From positions 1 to 64,000 of the forward strand of contig CALWYB010000005.1 in NCBI GenBank assembly GCA_944385665.1: a stretch of 64,000 nucleotides of DNA, written 5' to 3'. The DNA is from an uncultured Oscillospiraceae bacterium. GTDB lineage: Bacteria > Bacillota > Clostridia > Oscillospirales > Oscillospiraceae. Shown here piece by piece: positions 17,206 to 26,214 of the stretch (position 1 is the first letter of the stretch; each line of letters opens with the position of its first letter). The notes below the pieces were generated by a model. It made no database searches and was not told the DNA's origin. It saw only the letters and a list, made by a program, of their open reading frames with translations. The position numbers were made by a program, and so were the translations under genes.

Positions 17206-18354
17206 ATGGAAGAACTGAAGGATTTGAGAGAGAAAATTGACGCCATCGACCAGCAGATGGTGGACCTGTTCAAGCAGCGCATGGAGGTCTCCAAAGAGGT
17301 GGCCGCCTACAAGCACGCCAACGGCCTGCCCACCCAGGACGTGGGCCGGGAGCGTGCGCTGTTGGCCAAGGTGAGCGATCAGGCCGGGGAGGAGCTGGCC
17401 GACTACACCCAGTCGGTCTACCGCACCATCCTGGCCGCCGGCCGTTCCTATCAGAATGCCTGCTCCGGCGCCACCTCCAAGGTGTATGAGAGCATCCGCA
17501 AGGCCCTGGACAACACCCCCGACCTCTTCCCCCAGCGGGCCACCGTGGCCTGCCAGGGCGTGGAGGGCGCTTACTCCCAGATCGCCTGCGACAGCATCTT
17601 CAAAGCGCCCACCATCCTCTACTTCGCCACCTTCGACCACGTATTCAAGGCGGTGGAGAGCGGCATGTGCCAGTACGGCGTGCTGCCCATCGAAAACAGC
17701 ACCGCCGGTTCCGTCAACGCCATCTACGACCTGATGACCAAGCACAACTTTTCCATCGTCCGCTCTGCCCGCCTGAAGGTGAGCCACAACCTGCTGGCCA
17801 AGCACGGGGTGAAGAAGGAGGAAATCAAGGAGATCTTCTCCCACCAGCAGGCCATCAGCCAGTGCGCCGGCTACCTGTCCACCCTCAAGGACGTGAAGGT
17901 CACCGTGGTGGAGAACACCGCCCTGGCCGCCCAGATGGTGGCCCAGTCCGACCGCCGGGACGTGGCCGCCCTGTCCTCCCGCTTCTGCGGCGAGCTCTAC
18001 GGCCTGGATCTGGTGGAGCAGAACGTCCAGGATCAGGACAACAACTACACCCGCTTCATCTGCATCTCCAAAAATCCCGAGATCTACCCCGGAGCTGACC
18101 GCACCTCCCTCATGATGACCCTGCCCCACAAGCCCGGCTCCCTCTACCACGTGCTGTCCAAGTTCTATGCCCTGGGCATCAACCTGCGCAAGCTGGAGAG
18201 CCGTCCCCTTCCCGACCGGGAGTTCGAGTTCATGTTCTACTTCGATCTGGAGTGCTCCGTGTACGCCCCCGAGATGGAGCGCATCTTCCGGGACCTGGAG
18301 GAGGAGAGCGAGCACTTCCGGTATCTGGGCACCTACAATGAGGTGATCTGCTGA
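17206..18354 (+). CDS. pheA: Bifunctional chorismate mutase / prephenate dehydratase (P-protein)
   Basis: Converts chorismate to prephenate and on to phenylpyruvate. 382 residues: AroQ-type chorismate mutase domain (about 1-85, LREKIDAIDQQMVDLFKQR), prephenate dehydratase domain (about 110-285, GVEGAYSQIA and VLPIENSTAGSVNAIYDL), and a C-terminal ACT domain (about 300-375, HKPGSLYHVL and KLESRP) that normally binds Phe for feedback inhibition. Of two ATGs, the one at 17206 is preferred because AAGGAG is 9 bases upstream; the other, at 17200, is only 3 bases from it. Its mutase domain also feeds tyrA. Confidence 0.96.
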   Translation: MEELKDLREKIDAIDQQMVDLFKQRMEVSKEVAAYKHANGLPTQDVGRERALLAKVSDQAGEELADYTQSVYRTILAAGRSYQNACSGATSKVYESIRKALDNTPDLFPQRATVACQGVEGAYSQIACDSIFKAPTILYFATFDHVFKAVESGMCQYGVLPIENSTAGSVNAIYDLMTKHNFSIVRSARLKVSHNLLAKHGVKKEEIKEIFSHQQAISQCAGYLSTLKDVKVTVVENTALAAQMVAQSDRRDVAALSSRFCGELYGLDLVEQNVQDQDNNYTRFICISKNPEIYPGADRTSLMMTLPHKPGSLYHVLSKFYALGINLRKLESRPLPDREFEFMFYFDLECSVYAPEMERIFRDLEEESEHFRYLGTYNEVIC

Positions 18355-19577
18355 TGGACTGCGGACTCATCGGCCGAAAGCTCAGCCACAGTTTTTCGCC
18401 CAAAATCCACAGCCTGCTGGGCGACTACACCTACCGGCTCATTCCCCTGGAGCCGGAGGAGGTGGGGGAGTTTCTGAAAAAGGGGGAGTTCCACGGCCTG
18501 AACGTCACCATCCCCTATAAAAAGACGGTGATGGAGTACTGTGCCGAACTTACCCCCGCTGCCCGGCGCATCGGCAGCGTGAACACCATCCTCCGCCGCC
18601 CCGACGGCACCCTCCTGGGGGACAACACCGACTACAACGGATTTTTGTATCAGCTCAACGCCACCGGAGCCCAGGTGGCGGGGAAGAAGGCTCTGGTGCT
18701 GGGCAGCGGCGGGGCCTCCCTCACGGTGCGCACGGTACTGGCCGAGCTGGGAGCCCGGGAGATCGTGGTCATCTCCCGCACCGGGGAGAACAACTACCAC
18801 AACCTGGGCCGCCACGCCGACGCCCAGATCATTGTCAATGCCACTCCTGTGGGCATGTACCCCAAGAACGGGGAGTCGCTTATCGATCTCAGCCAGTTCC
18901 CCCACTGTGAGGCGGTCTTCGACCTCATTTACAACCCGGCCAAAACTCAGCTCCTGCTCCAGGCTCAGCGTCGGGGGCTCATCTGGGCCAACGGTCTGGG
19001 CATGCTGGTGGCCCAGGCCAAGGTGGCCTCGGAGCGCTTCCAGGGCAAGGAACTGCCCGACAGTCTAGTGGCCCAGATCATCCGGCGGCTGGAGCGGGAG
19101 ACCCACAACATCCTGCTCATCGGCATGCCCGGCTGCGGCAAGACCACCATCGGCCAGGCCCTGGCCCAGAAGCTGGGCCGCCCCCTGGCCGACGTGGACG
19201 AGAAGATCGTGGCCGAGGCGGGCTGCTCCATCCCGGAGATCTTCGCCAAGGAGGGAGAGGAGGGCTTCCGGGTCCGGGAGCACCGGGCTCTGGCGGAGAT
19301 CGCCAAGCAGTCCGGCCTCATCATCTCCGCCGGAGGCGGTATCGTCACCCGGCCGGAGAACCGGGACCCCATGGAGGAAAACTCCGTGGTGGTCTGGCTG
19401 CGGCGGGACATCCACAAGTTGCCCACCGACGGCCGCCCCGTCTCCCAGAGCGTGCCTCTGGAGGAGCTCTACCGCCGCCGGGCCCCTCTCTATGAGGCGG
19501 CCGCTCAGGTGACGGTGGACAACAACGGCACCGTGGAGCAGACGGTGGACGAAATTATCAAGAGGGTGATGGAATGA
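18354..19577 (+). CDS. aroE: Shikimate dehydrogenase - shikimate kinase fusion
   Basis: Two successive-pathway enzymes in one 407-residue chain. Residues 1 to about 245 are AroE: GLIGRKLSHSFSPKIH substrate site, catalytic Lys in NVTIPYKKTV, Asp in GDNTDYNG, and a GSGGASLTVRTVLAELG nucleotide-binding loop. Residues about 250-407 are AroK: P-loop GMPGCGKTTIG (about 256), the DVDEKI metal/substrate site, and SAGGGIVTRPENR. The AroK moiety begins without a start codon context of its own. Its ATG overlaps the pheA stop by one base (TGATG). The fusion would put reduction of dehydroshikimate and phosphorylation of shikimate on one polypeptide. Confidence 0.94.
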   Translation: MDCGLIGRKLSHSFSPKIHSLLGDYTYRLIPLEPEEVGEFLKKGEFHGLNVTIPYKKTVMEYCAELTPAARRIGSVNTILRRPDGTLLGDNTDYNGFLYQLNATGAQVAGKKALVLGSGGASLTVRTVLAELGAREIVVISRTGENNYHNLGRHADAQIIVNATPVGMYPKNGESLIDLSQFPHCEAVFDLIYNPAKTQLLLQAQRRGLIWANGLGMLVAQAKVASERFQGKELPDSLVAQIIRRLERETHNILLIGMPGCGKTTIGQALAQKLGRPLADVDEKIVAEAGCSIPEIFAKEGEEGFRVREHRALAEIAKQSGLIISAGGGIVTRPENRDPMEENSVVVWLRRDIHKLPTDGRPVSQSVPLEELYRRRAPLYEAAAQVTVDNNGTVEQTVDEIIKRVME

Positions 19578-20005
19578 AACTGTTGGTCATCAACGGCCCC
19601 AACCTGAACATGTTGGGGATTCGGGAGCCGGACATCTACGGCAAGCAGGATTTTGCCGCCCTGGAGGCCTTCATCCGTCAGGCCGCCGACGAGTGCGGCG
19701 TGGAGGTGGAGCTGTTCCAGTCCAACCACGAGGGGGCCATTGTGGACAAGATCCAGTGGGCCTACGGGAAGATGGATGGTATCGTCATCAATCCTGCCGC
19801 CTACACCCACACCAGCGTGGCCATTCTGGACGCCCTGAAGGCGGTAGGGCTGCCTGCGGCGGAGGTCCACCTGTCCGACGTGAACGCCCGGGAGGCGTTC
19901 CGCCACCTGTCCTATGCGGGCATGGCCTGCAAAAAGTCCTTCATCGGCATGGGCTTTGAGGGCTACCGGGCCGCCATCCGGTATCTGGCGGGCAAGGAAG
20001 ACTGA
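19574..20005 (+). CDS. aroQ: 3-dehydroquinate dehydratase, type II
   Basis: Reversible dehydration of 3-dehydroquinate to 3-dehydroshikimate. 143 residues, the type II size, with INGPNLNMLGIREPDIYG at the N-terminus (catalytic Tyr in DIYG), QSNHEGAIVDKI, the INPAAYTHTSVA stretch and the VHLSDVNAREAFRH active site. Overlaps the aroE-aroK stop (ATGA) and is the last gene before a strong terminator. It completes the full set of shikimate steps in this operon. Confidence 0.97.
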   Translation: MKLLVINGPNLNMLGIREPDIYGKQDFAALEAFIRQAADECGVEVELFQSNHEGAIVDKIQWAYGKMDGIVINPAAYTHTSVAILDALKAVGLPAAEVHLSDVNAREAFRHLSYAGMACKKSFIGMGFEGYRAAIRYLAGKED

Positions 20006-20019
20006 TTGCAATTAGCAGT

Positions 20020-20057
20020 ATCCCGGCATTTCTGCGAAGAAATGCCGGGATCTTTTT
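20020..20057 (+). terminator. Terminator of the aromatic operon
   Basis: Perfect 14-bp stem (ATCCCGGCATTTCT 20020-20033 with 20038-20051), GCGA tetraloop, CTTTTT. Confidence 0.92.
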
Positions 20058-20084
20058 GTTTAAAATAAATTCATAAAGTACCTA

Positions 20085-20113
20085 TTGACAATCTGACGGG
20101 CCGGTGGTACATT
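20085..20113 (+). promoter_or_regulatory. Promoter of the hrcA-grpE-dnaK-dnaJ operon
   Basis: TTGACA (20085-20090), 17-base spacer, TACATT (20108-20113). The predicted start lies within the CIRCE element just downstream. Confidence 0.85.
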
Positions 20114-20117
20114 ATCT

Positions 20118-20144
20118 TTAGCACTCGGGGATAGTGAGTGCTAA
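20118..20144 (+). promoter_or_regulatory. CIRCE element (HrcA operator)
   Basis: Exact consensus TTAGCACTC (20118-20126), 9-base spacer, GAGTGCTAA (20136-20144). HrcA is encoded directly downstream, so the operon is autoregulated by the HrcA repressor and induced by heat. Confidence 0.97.
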
Positions 20145-20173
20145 AACCATTGGATAGAAATGGAGGTGAGCGA

Positions 20174-21235
20174 ATGGAGTTGACCAATCGGAAAAAACGC
20201 ATTCTGCGGGCCATTGTTGAGATCTACATCTCCACCGCTGAACCGGTGGGTTCCAAGGCTGTGGCCGAGCAGGCGGGACTGGACATCTCCACCGCCACCA
20301 TACGAAACGAGATGGCTGACCTGACCGAGATGGGTTATCTGGAGCAGCCTCACACCTCCGCTGGACGGATTCCGTCCCCCATGGGCTACCGGCTCTACGT
20401 CAACGAGCTCATGGGTGAGCACCAGCTCACCATGCAGGAGACCCAGCGCATCAACGACGCGCTGAACCTGAAAATGGAGGAGCTGGACCGGGTCATTGAC
20501 CGGGCGGGCAAGGTGCTCTCCCAGATCAGCGACTACCCCGTCTTCACCATGGCCCAGCCCAAGCAGCGGGTGACCGTGAAGCGGTACGATTTGCTGATGG
20601 TGGAGGAAAACGCCTTCATCGCCGTGGTGATGACCGACAGCTCGGTGGTGCGCAACAAGCTCATCCATCTGACCGACGAGCTCTCCGACACCCAGCTTCA
20701 GCTGCTGTCCACCGTGCTGAACAGCTCCTTTGTGGGCCTGACCGCCGACGAGATGGAGCAGGCCCTGGACAAGATGGAGACCCGCTCCGCACCGGCCGCC
20801 TTCCGCCTCATCTCCCTGGTGGTTCAGTACGCCATTGAGGTGCTCCGGGAGCAGAGCAGCCAGACCATCCACACCTCGGGCATCACCCATCTGCTGGAGC
20901 ATCCCGAGTACCGCAGCCTGGACAAGGCCAAGCCTCTGATGACCTACCTGTCGGAAAACCAGGAGGGCACCGAGCTGCCGGTGGCCATGAAGGATGGCAA
21001 GAACATGAACATCCTCATCGGGCCGGAAAACGTCAGCGAGGCCCTGAAGGACACCAGCGTGGTCATGGCCAGCTACGACATTGGAGATAATATGCGGGGC
21101 GTCATCGGAGTGGTGGGACCCACCCGAATGGATTACGCCAAGGTGACCGCCCGCCTGTCCTATTTTGCCGACAGCCTCACCCGGATGTTCGGCAAGGGGG
21201 AGCTTCCCCCCGGCGACGGGAACGATCAGGAATAG
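20174..21235 (+). CDS. hrcA: Heat-inducible transcription repressor HrcA
   Basis: Binds CIRCE and represses the class I heat-shock genes; its folding depends on GroE. 353 residues: N-terminal winged helix (about 1-75, TNRKKRILRAIVEIYISTAEP then DISTATIRNEMADLTEMGYL), a dimerisation region and an inserted GAF-like domain ending in GPTRMDY and YFADSLTRMF. The ATG at 20174 is chosen because GGAGGTGA lies 7 bases before it, though the frame opens 36 bases earlier. Confidence 0.96.
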   Translation: MELTNRKKRILRAIVEIYISTAEPVGSKAVAEQAGLDISTATIRNEMADLTEMGYLEQPHTSAGRIPSPMGYRLYVNELMGEHQLTMQETQRINDALNLKMEELDRVIDRAGKVLSQISDYPVFTMAQPKQRVTVKRYDLLMVEENAFIAVVMTDSSVVRNKLIHLTDELSDTQLQLLSTVLNSSFVGLTADEMEQALDKMETRSAPAAFRLISLVVQYAIEVLREQSSQTIHTSGITHLLEHPEYRSLDKAKPLMTYLSENQEGTELPVAMKDGKNMNILIGPENVSEALKDTSVVMASYDIGDNMRGVIGVVGPTRMDYAKVTARLSYFADSLTRMFGKGELPPGDGNDQE

Positions 21236-21251
21236 GAGGAACGACTAGTTC

Positions 21252-21845
21252 ATGAGCAAGAAAGAAAACAAGGCGGAGCAGACCGCCCCGGAGCAGCAGG
21301 AGCCGGTGGAAAAGACCGAGGCTCAGGCTGAGACCCAGGCAGGACAGCCTGAGAGCGAGGCTCAGACCAAGGCCGAGGCGCAGAATGACAGCGCCGATCC
21401 CCTCCTCAAGGAACTGGAATCCCTGAAGGATCAGGTGGCCCAGCAGGAGGACAAGTACCTGCGTCTGGCCGCGGAATATGATAACTACCGCCGCCGCACC
21501 GCCAAGGAAAAGGATTCCATCTGGAACGACGCCAAAGCGGATGCCGCCCAGGCCTTCCTGCCGGTGTACGACAACCTGGAGCGGGCCCTGAAGCAGGACA
21601 CCGCCGACGAGGCCTTTAAAAAGGGCGTGGAGATGACCATGACCCAGCTGAAAACCGTACTGGAGAAGCTGGGCATCACCGAGATTCCCGCCCTGGGTCA
21701 GACCTTCGACCCCAACCTTCACAACGCGGTCATGCACGTGGAGGATGAGAACTTCGGCGAGAACACAGTCTGCGACGTATTCCAGGCCGGCTTTATGCTG
21801 GGCGACAAGGTCATCCGGTTTGCGATGGTTAAGGTAGCCAATTAA
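21252..21845 (+). CDS. grpE: Nucleotide exchange factor GrpE
   Basis: Releases ADP from DnaK. 197 residues: a disordered Glu/Gln/Ala-rich N-terminus (about 1-50), a long coiled-coil helix with DKYLRLAAEYDNYRRRTAKE (about 70-90), and the beta domain with GQTFDPNLHNAVMHVED and the C-terminal VIRFAMVKVA. Long acidic N-termini are common in Clostridia GrpE. AGGAGG precedes the ATG. About 105 bases with short AGGAGTTCGG repeats separate it from dnaK. Confidence 0.96.
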   Translation: MSKKENKAEQTAPEQQEPVEKTEAQAETQAGQPESEAQTKAEAQNDSADPLLKELESLKDQVAQQEDKYLRLAAEYDNYRRRTAKEKDSIWNDAKADAAQAFLPVYDNLERALKQDTADEAFKKGVEMTMTQLKTVLEKLGITEIPALGQTFDPNLHNAVMHVEDENFGENTVCDVFQAGFMLGDKVIRFAMVKVAN

Positions 21846-21950
21846 GTTCAAAATCAGGAGTTCGGAGTTCGGAGTAAAACACTTCGATCCCGGCTCTGTC
21901 CTATAAATTTGTAAACATCAATCTTTTCATATATTAGGAGGAAACACATT

Positions 21951-23813
21951 ATGTCCAAGATCATTGGTATTGACTTAGGTACGACGAATAGTTGTGTGGC
22001 TGTTATGGAGGGCGGCGACGCCGTCGTCATCCCCAACGCCGAAGGCAACCGCACCACCCCCTCTGTGGTGGCATTTTCCAAGGACGGCGAGCGTATGGTG
22101 GGCCAGGTGGCTAAGCGCCAGGCTATCACCAATCCCGACCGGACCGTCATCTCCATCAAGCGTGAGATGGGCTCCGATTACAAGGTGACCATCGACGGCA
22201 AGAAGTACACTCCCCAGGAAATCAGCGCCATGATCCTTCAGAAGCTGAAGGCGGACGCCGAGGCCTATCTGGGCCAGCCTGTCACCGAGGCCGTCATCAC
22301 CGTCCCCGCTTACTTCACCGACGCTCAGCGTCAGGCCACCAAGGACGCCGGCAAGATCGCCGGCCTGGAGGTCAAGCGTATCATTAACGAGCCCACCGCC
22401 GCCGCTCTGGCCTACGGTGTGGATAAGGAGACCGCTCAGAAGGTCATGGTGTACGACCTGGGCGGCGGCACCTTCGATGTGTCCATCCTGGACATCGACG
22501 ACGGTGTCATCGAGGTTCTGGCTACCGCCGGCAACAACCGTCTGGGCGGCGATGACTTCGATAAGTGCATCATGGACTGGATGGCTTCCGAGTTCAAGAA
22601 GGCCGAGGGCATCGACCTGACCGGCGATAAGGTCGCCATGCAGCGCCTGAAGGAGGCTGCTGAGAAGGCCAAGATTGAGCTGTCCGGCGTCACCTCCACC
22701 AACATCAACCTGCCCTATATCACCGCCGACGCCACCGGCCCCAAGCACCTGGATCTGACCCTGAGCCGCGCCAAGTTTGACCAGCTCACCGCTCACCTGG
22801 TGGAGGCCACTGCCGGCCCCGTGCGTCAGGCTATGGGCGATGCCGGTCTCACCGGCAACGACATCTCCAAGGTCCTGATGGTGGGCGGCTCCAGCCGTAT
22901 CCCCGCGGTCCAGGAGATGGTCAAGAAGCTCACCGGCAAGGAAGGCTTCAAGGGCATCAACCCCGATGAGTGCGTGGCCATCGGCGCGGCCCTCCAGGGC
23001 GGCGTGTTCACCGGCGACGTGAAGGACCTGCTGCTGCTGGACGTCACCCCCCTGTCCCTGGGCATTGAGACCATGGGCGGCGTGATGACCAAGCTGATCG
23101 ACCGGAACACCACCATTCCTGTCAAGAAGAGCCAGACCTTCACCACCGCCGCGGATAACCAGACCTCCGTTGAGGTCCACGTGCTCCAGGGCGAGCGTGA
23201 GATGGCGCAGTACAACAAGACTCTGGGCCGCTTCAACCTGGACGGCATTGCTCCCGCCCGCCGCGGCGTGCCTCAGATCGAGGTTACCTTCGATATCGAT
23301 GCCAACGGCATCGTGAACGTGTCCGCCAAGGATCTGGGCACCGGCAAGGAGCAGCACATCACCATCACCTCTTCCACCAACATGTCCAAGGACGACATCG
23401 ACAAGGCCGTCAAGGAGGCCGAGCAGTTTGCCGCCGAGGACAAGAAGCAGCGTGAGGCGGCCGATACCCGCAACCAGGCCGACCAGATGGTCTTCCAGAC
23501 CGAGAAGGCTCTGGAGGAGATGGGCGGCAAGATGGACGCCGGCGACCGCTCCAACATCGAGAGCGCCCTGGGCAAGCTGAAGGAGACCATGAAGGGCTCC
23601 GACACCCAGGCCATCAAGAATGCCACCGAGGAGCTGCAGAAGGCCTTCTATGCCGTCAGTGAGAAGCTCTATCAGCAGCAGGGCGGCCAGGCTGGCCCCG
23701 GCCCTGACATGGGCGGCGCCAACTTCGGCGGCGGCCAGGCCGGCGGCAGCAACAACGGCGGCGACGACGTGGTGGATGCCGATTACACCGTGGTGGACGA
23801 CGACAAGAAATAA
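21951..23813 (+). CDS. dnaK: Molecular chaperone DnaK (Hsp70)
   Basis: 620-residue ATP-driven chaperone. ATPase domain 1 to about 360 with [34 protein letters not shown] and [11 protein letters not shown]; substrate domain from about 370 with [17 protein letters not shown]; helical lid; and a Gly-rich tail ending in [14 protein letters not shown]. The loop following the N-terminal 40 residues lacks the insert found in Gram-negative DnaK, in line with a Gram-positive host. Strong TTAGGAGGA start. A GC hairpin (23831-23851) without a U tract follows the stop. Confidence 0.98.
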   Translation: MSKIIGIDLGTTNSCVAVMEGGDAVVIPNAEGNRTTPSVVAFSKDGERMVGQVAKRQAITNPDRTVISIKREMGSDYKVTIDGKKYTPQEISAMILQKLKADAEAYLGQPVTEAVITVPAYFTDAQRQATKDAGKIAGLEVKRIINEPTAAALAYGVDKETAQKVMVYDLGGGTFDVSILDIDDGVIEVLATAGNNRLGGDDFDKCIMDWMASEFKKAEGIDLTGDKVAMQRLKEAAEKAKIELSGVTSTNINLPYITADATGPKHLDLTLSRAKFDQLTAHLVEATAGPVRQAMGDAGLTGNDISKVLMVGGSSRIPAVQEMVKKLTGKEGFKGINPDECVAIGAALQGGVFTGDVKDLLLLDVTPLSLGIETMGGVMTKLIDRNTTIPVKKSQTFTTAADNQTSVEVHVLQGEREMAQYNKTLGRFNLDGIAPARRGVPQIEVTFDIDANGIVNVSAKDLGTGKEQHITITSSTNMSKDDIDKAVKEAEQFAAEDKKQREAADTRNQADQMVFQTEKALEEMGGKMDAGDRSNIESALGKLKETMKGSDTQAIKNATEELQKAFYAVSEKLYQQQGGQAGPGPDMGGANFGGGQAGGSNNGGDDVVDADYTVVDDDKK

Positions 23814-23865
23814 GACGACAAGGATATGCATAGGCGGGGCGCTGCCCCGCCTGTGCCGCGTCTTG

Positions 23866-23988
23866 TAATTAGAAATTTGAAATTAGGAATGGGAGATTGA
23901 GGTGTCCGGCTGTCCTGGACGAAATTCAATTCCTCCGCTTTGGGCGGATTCCGCAATTCCTAATTCCTAACTCCTCATTCCTAATTTG
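23866..23988. repeat. MITE-like imperfect inverted repeat between dnaK and dnaJ
   Basis: AT-rich arms built of repeated AATTAGGAAT-type words face each other: AAATTAGGAATG at 23880-23891 against CATTCCTAATTT at 23976-23987, with further CAATTCCTAATTCC words between 23954 and 23970. The arms enclose GC-richer sequence with a TCCGC/GCGGA hairpin. The block is noncoding and differs in composition from both neighbours. It may be a small non-autonomous repeat or an mRNA processing element; neither is proven. Confidence 0.55.
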
Positions 23989-24005
23989 TAAAGTTGGTGA
24001 ACCAT

Positions 24006-25169
24006 ATGCCAGAACAGAAACGTGATTATTACGAGGTGCTGGGCGTGAGCAAAGGCGCCTCCGATGATGAGATCAAAAAGGCCTACCGGAAATTGGCCAA
24101 AAAATATCACCCCGACATGAACCCCGGAGACAAGGAGGCCGAGGCCAAGTTCAAGGAAGTGAACGAGGCGTACAGCGTCCTGTCCGACGAGCAGAAGCGT
24201 GCCCGGTACGACCAGTTCGGTCATGCGGGGGTGGACCCCAACTACGGCGCAGGCGGTCCCGGCGGCGGCTTCGGCGGCTTTGACATGGGGGACATCGACC
24301 TGGGTGACATCTTTGGGTCCTTCTTTGGCGGCGGCGGCTTCGGTGGCTTTGGCGGCGGCGGTCAGCGGCGCAACGGTCCCCAGAAGGGGGAGAGCCTGCG
24401 GGCCAACCTGACCATTACCTTTGAGGAGGCCGCCTTCGGCTGCGAGAAGGAAATTAACCTTAACCGCACGGAGGAGTGCGACGTCTGTCACGGCTCCGGC
24501 TGTCAGCCGGGCACTACCGCCGAGACCTGTCCCGACTGCCGGGGCACCGGCGTGGTCCGGGTGCAGCAGCGCACCGGCGGCTTCGCCTTTTCCAGCACTG
24601 CCGCCTGTACCCGCTGCCACGGCACCGGCAAGATCATCCACAGCCCCTGTAAGAGCTGCGGCGGCACAGGCAGCGTGAAGAAGAGCAAGCGCATCACCGT
24701 GACCATTCCCGCCGGCATCGATGACGGCCAGGCTATCTCCCTGCGGGGCCAGGGCAACGCGGGCAAAAACGGCGGTCCCGCCGGCGACCTCATTGTGGGC
24801 GTGCGGGTGCGGCCCCATCCCCAGTTCCGCCGGGACGGCACCACGGTGCTCTATGAGCAGCCGGTGAGCTTCTTCCAGGCGGCCATGGGCGCCGAGCTGG
24901 AGATCCCCACCATCGACGGCAAGGTGAAGTACACCCTGCCCGCCGGCACCCAGACCGGAACCACCTTCCGTCTGCGGGGCAAGGGCATTCCTGAGCTGCG
25001 GGGCCGCGGCCGGGGCGACCAGTACGTCACCGTCCGGGTCCAGGTGCCCACCTCCCTGAACAGCGAGCAGAAGGAGGCCCTGCGGGCTTTCGCCCAGACC
25101 ATGGGGGAGGACGTGCCGGAAGAGAGCGGATTCAAAAGTTTTTTTGACAAGCACAAGAAGAAAAAGTAA
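24006..25169 (+). CDS. dnaJ: Chaperone protein DnaJ
   Basis: Hsp40 co-chaperone that delivers clients to DnaK and stimulates its ATPase. 387 residues: J domain (about 4-70, with the HPD motif in [11 protein letters not shown]), Gly/Phe-rich linker (about 75-125), four CxxCxGxG zinc repeats ([32 protein letters not shown], about 155-225), and C-terminal substrate domains. The ATG at 24006 gives the usual N-terminus; its ribosome site (GGTGA) is weak. Last gene of the heat-shock operon. Confidence 0.97.
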   Translation: MPEQKRDYYEVLGVSKGASDDEIKKAYRKLAKKYHPDMNPGDKEAEAKFKEVNEAYSVLSDEQKRARYDQFGHAGVDPNYGAGGPGGGFGGFDMGDIDLGDIFGSFFGGGGFGGFGGGGQRRNGPQKGESLRANLTITFEEAAFGCEKEINLNRTEECDVCHGSGCQPGTTAETCPDCRGTGVVRVQQRTGGFAFSSTAACTRCHGTGKIIHSPCKSCGGTGSVKKSKRITVTIPAGIDDGQAISLRGQGNAGKNGGPAGDLIVGVRVRPHPQFRRDGTTVLYEQPVSFFQAAMGAELEIPTIDGKVKYTLPAGTQTGTTFRLRGKGIPELRGRGRGDQYVTVRVQVPTSLNSEQKEALRAFAQTMGEDVPEESGFKSFFDKHKKKK

Positions 25170-25195
25170 GCTTCAAAGGCCTTTTGGAGAGAAAC

Positions 25196-25242
25196 AAGCG
25201 CCTTTCTCAGACGGGTGTGACCGCCGGAGAGGGCGCTTTTTC
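25196..25242 (+). terminator. Terminator after dnaJ
   Basis: Imperfect stem of AAGCGCCTTTCTC (25196-25208) with GAGAGGGCGCTT (about 25228-25239) followed by TTTT. Confidence 0.75.
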
Positions 25243-25292
25243 CGTGTTTGTAAACATTTTTTTAACACAATGGAAACAATGGCCCCAAGTCC

Positions 25293-25335
25293 TTGACGGG
25301 ACGGGCTATTTTTTCGTAAAATAATCTTTACGAAA
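25293..25335 (+). promoter_or_regulatory. Promoter with overlapping operator-like dyad for the GerMN-like lipoprotein gene
   Basis: TTGACG (25293-25298), 18-base spacer, TAAAAT (25317-25322). A perfect 9-bp inverted repeat TTTCGTAAA (25312-25320) / TTTACGAAA (25327-25335) covers the -10 box and start point. A repressor bound here would block initiation; its identity is unknown. Confidence 0.6.
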
Positions 25336-25442
25336 GAAAAAGAACCGTAGATGTGGGGAAAAGACGGATTTTGCCGGGAACTTGGGATTTTTCTGGGAGA
25401 TCTCGATGTGTGACAGTGACCCACCAATAAAGGAGCCCATTC

Positions 25443-26162
25443 ATGAAACTACGATCCACGATTCTTTGTGCCGCAGCCCTGCTGCTGGTACTCACCGCCT
25501 GCTCTGCCCAGCCCGCCGCAGGCAGTACATCGGATGTGCAGAGCAGTATGTCCGGCAGTCAGAGCACCCAAAGCAGCCAGAGCAGCGCGTCCGGCAGCTC
25601 GGGCAGTTCCTCCGGAGATTTGTCTCAGCTCCCCGCGCAGAGCGGGGAGAGCTCCCAGAGCAAGAGCGAAGAGTCTCAGTCCAGTGACACACAGACCGAC
25701 GAGGCCCGGACGGTGACCCTGTACATCGGCACCGGCGACCAGTTCCAGCAGTACCAGGAGACCTACCAGGGCCCGCTCAATGACCTTGGCATGGTGCCGC
25801 CGGAGGGCGTGGTGGCCGAGATGGCCGAGCTCACCGGTTGGAATCTGGACCTGGCAGGGGACATTACCACCGGAAAGGGCGGCATCACCGTCACCTTTGG
25901 AGAGAACTGCGCCCTGTTCTCCGGTCCGCCGGAGGTACAGAAGGAGGAGTTCCGGGTCTACGACAGCTACCAGCTGGATGAGACCATTCTGGACAGCGTG
26001 AAAAAGACCTTGCAGAACTGGGCGGTGGTCCCTGGGAAGGGGGACCCGGACAGCGTGGATATCTACTACTGCGGGCCGGACGGCAAGGATCTGGTGCTCA
26101 TCAACTCTGGTTGGACCATCTCGTCCACCCAGCCCTATGAGCAGTTTCCCCAGGGCAACTAA
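25443..26162 (+). CDS. GerMN-domain-like lipoprotein
   Basis: 239 residues: signal peptide with lipobox LTAC (Cys20), a long Ser/Gln-rich disordered linker (about 25-90), then a globular domain (about 95-235) starting TVTLYIGTGDQFQQYQETY and including LAGDITTGKGGITVTFGENCALF. The globular part resembles the GerMN domain found in spore germination and related envelope proteins. Own promoter with an operator-like dyad and own terminator, so probably a single-gene unit. Domain assignment is by eye and should be treated as moderate. Confidence 0.7.
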   Translation: MKLRSTILCAAALLLVLTACSAQPAAGSTSDVQSSMSGSQSTQSSQSSASGSSGSSSGDLSQLPAQSGESSQSKSEESQSSDTQTDEARTVTLYIGTGDQFQQYQETYQGPLNDLGMVPPEGVVAEMAELTGWNLDLAGDITTGKGGITVTFGENCALFSGPPEVQKEEFRVYDSYQLDETILDSVKKTLQNWAVVPGKGDPDSVDIYYCGPDGKDLVLINSGWTISSTQPYEQFPQGN

Positions 26163-26166
26163 AGAA

Positions 26167-26214
26167 ACACGGGGCGTGCCTTTGAAAAAAGGCGCGCCCC
26201 GTGTACTATTTTTT
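26167..26214. terminator. Bidirectional terminator between converging genes
   Basis: 14-bp stem, ACACGGGGCGTGCC (26167-26180) with GGCGCGCCCCGTGT (26191-26204), one G-U-type mismatch, followed by TATTTTTTA on the plus strand. It sits between the lipoprotein gene and the converging metallo-hydrolase gene. Confidence 0.85.

Noticed and set aside
21975..23831. 618-codon minus-strand frame opposite dnaK
   Set aside because: Mirror of dnaK codon bias with no recognisable domain; such antisense frames are common opposite dnaK.
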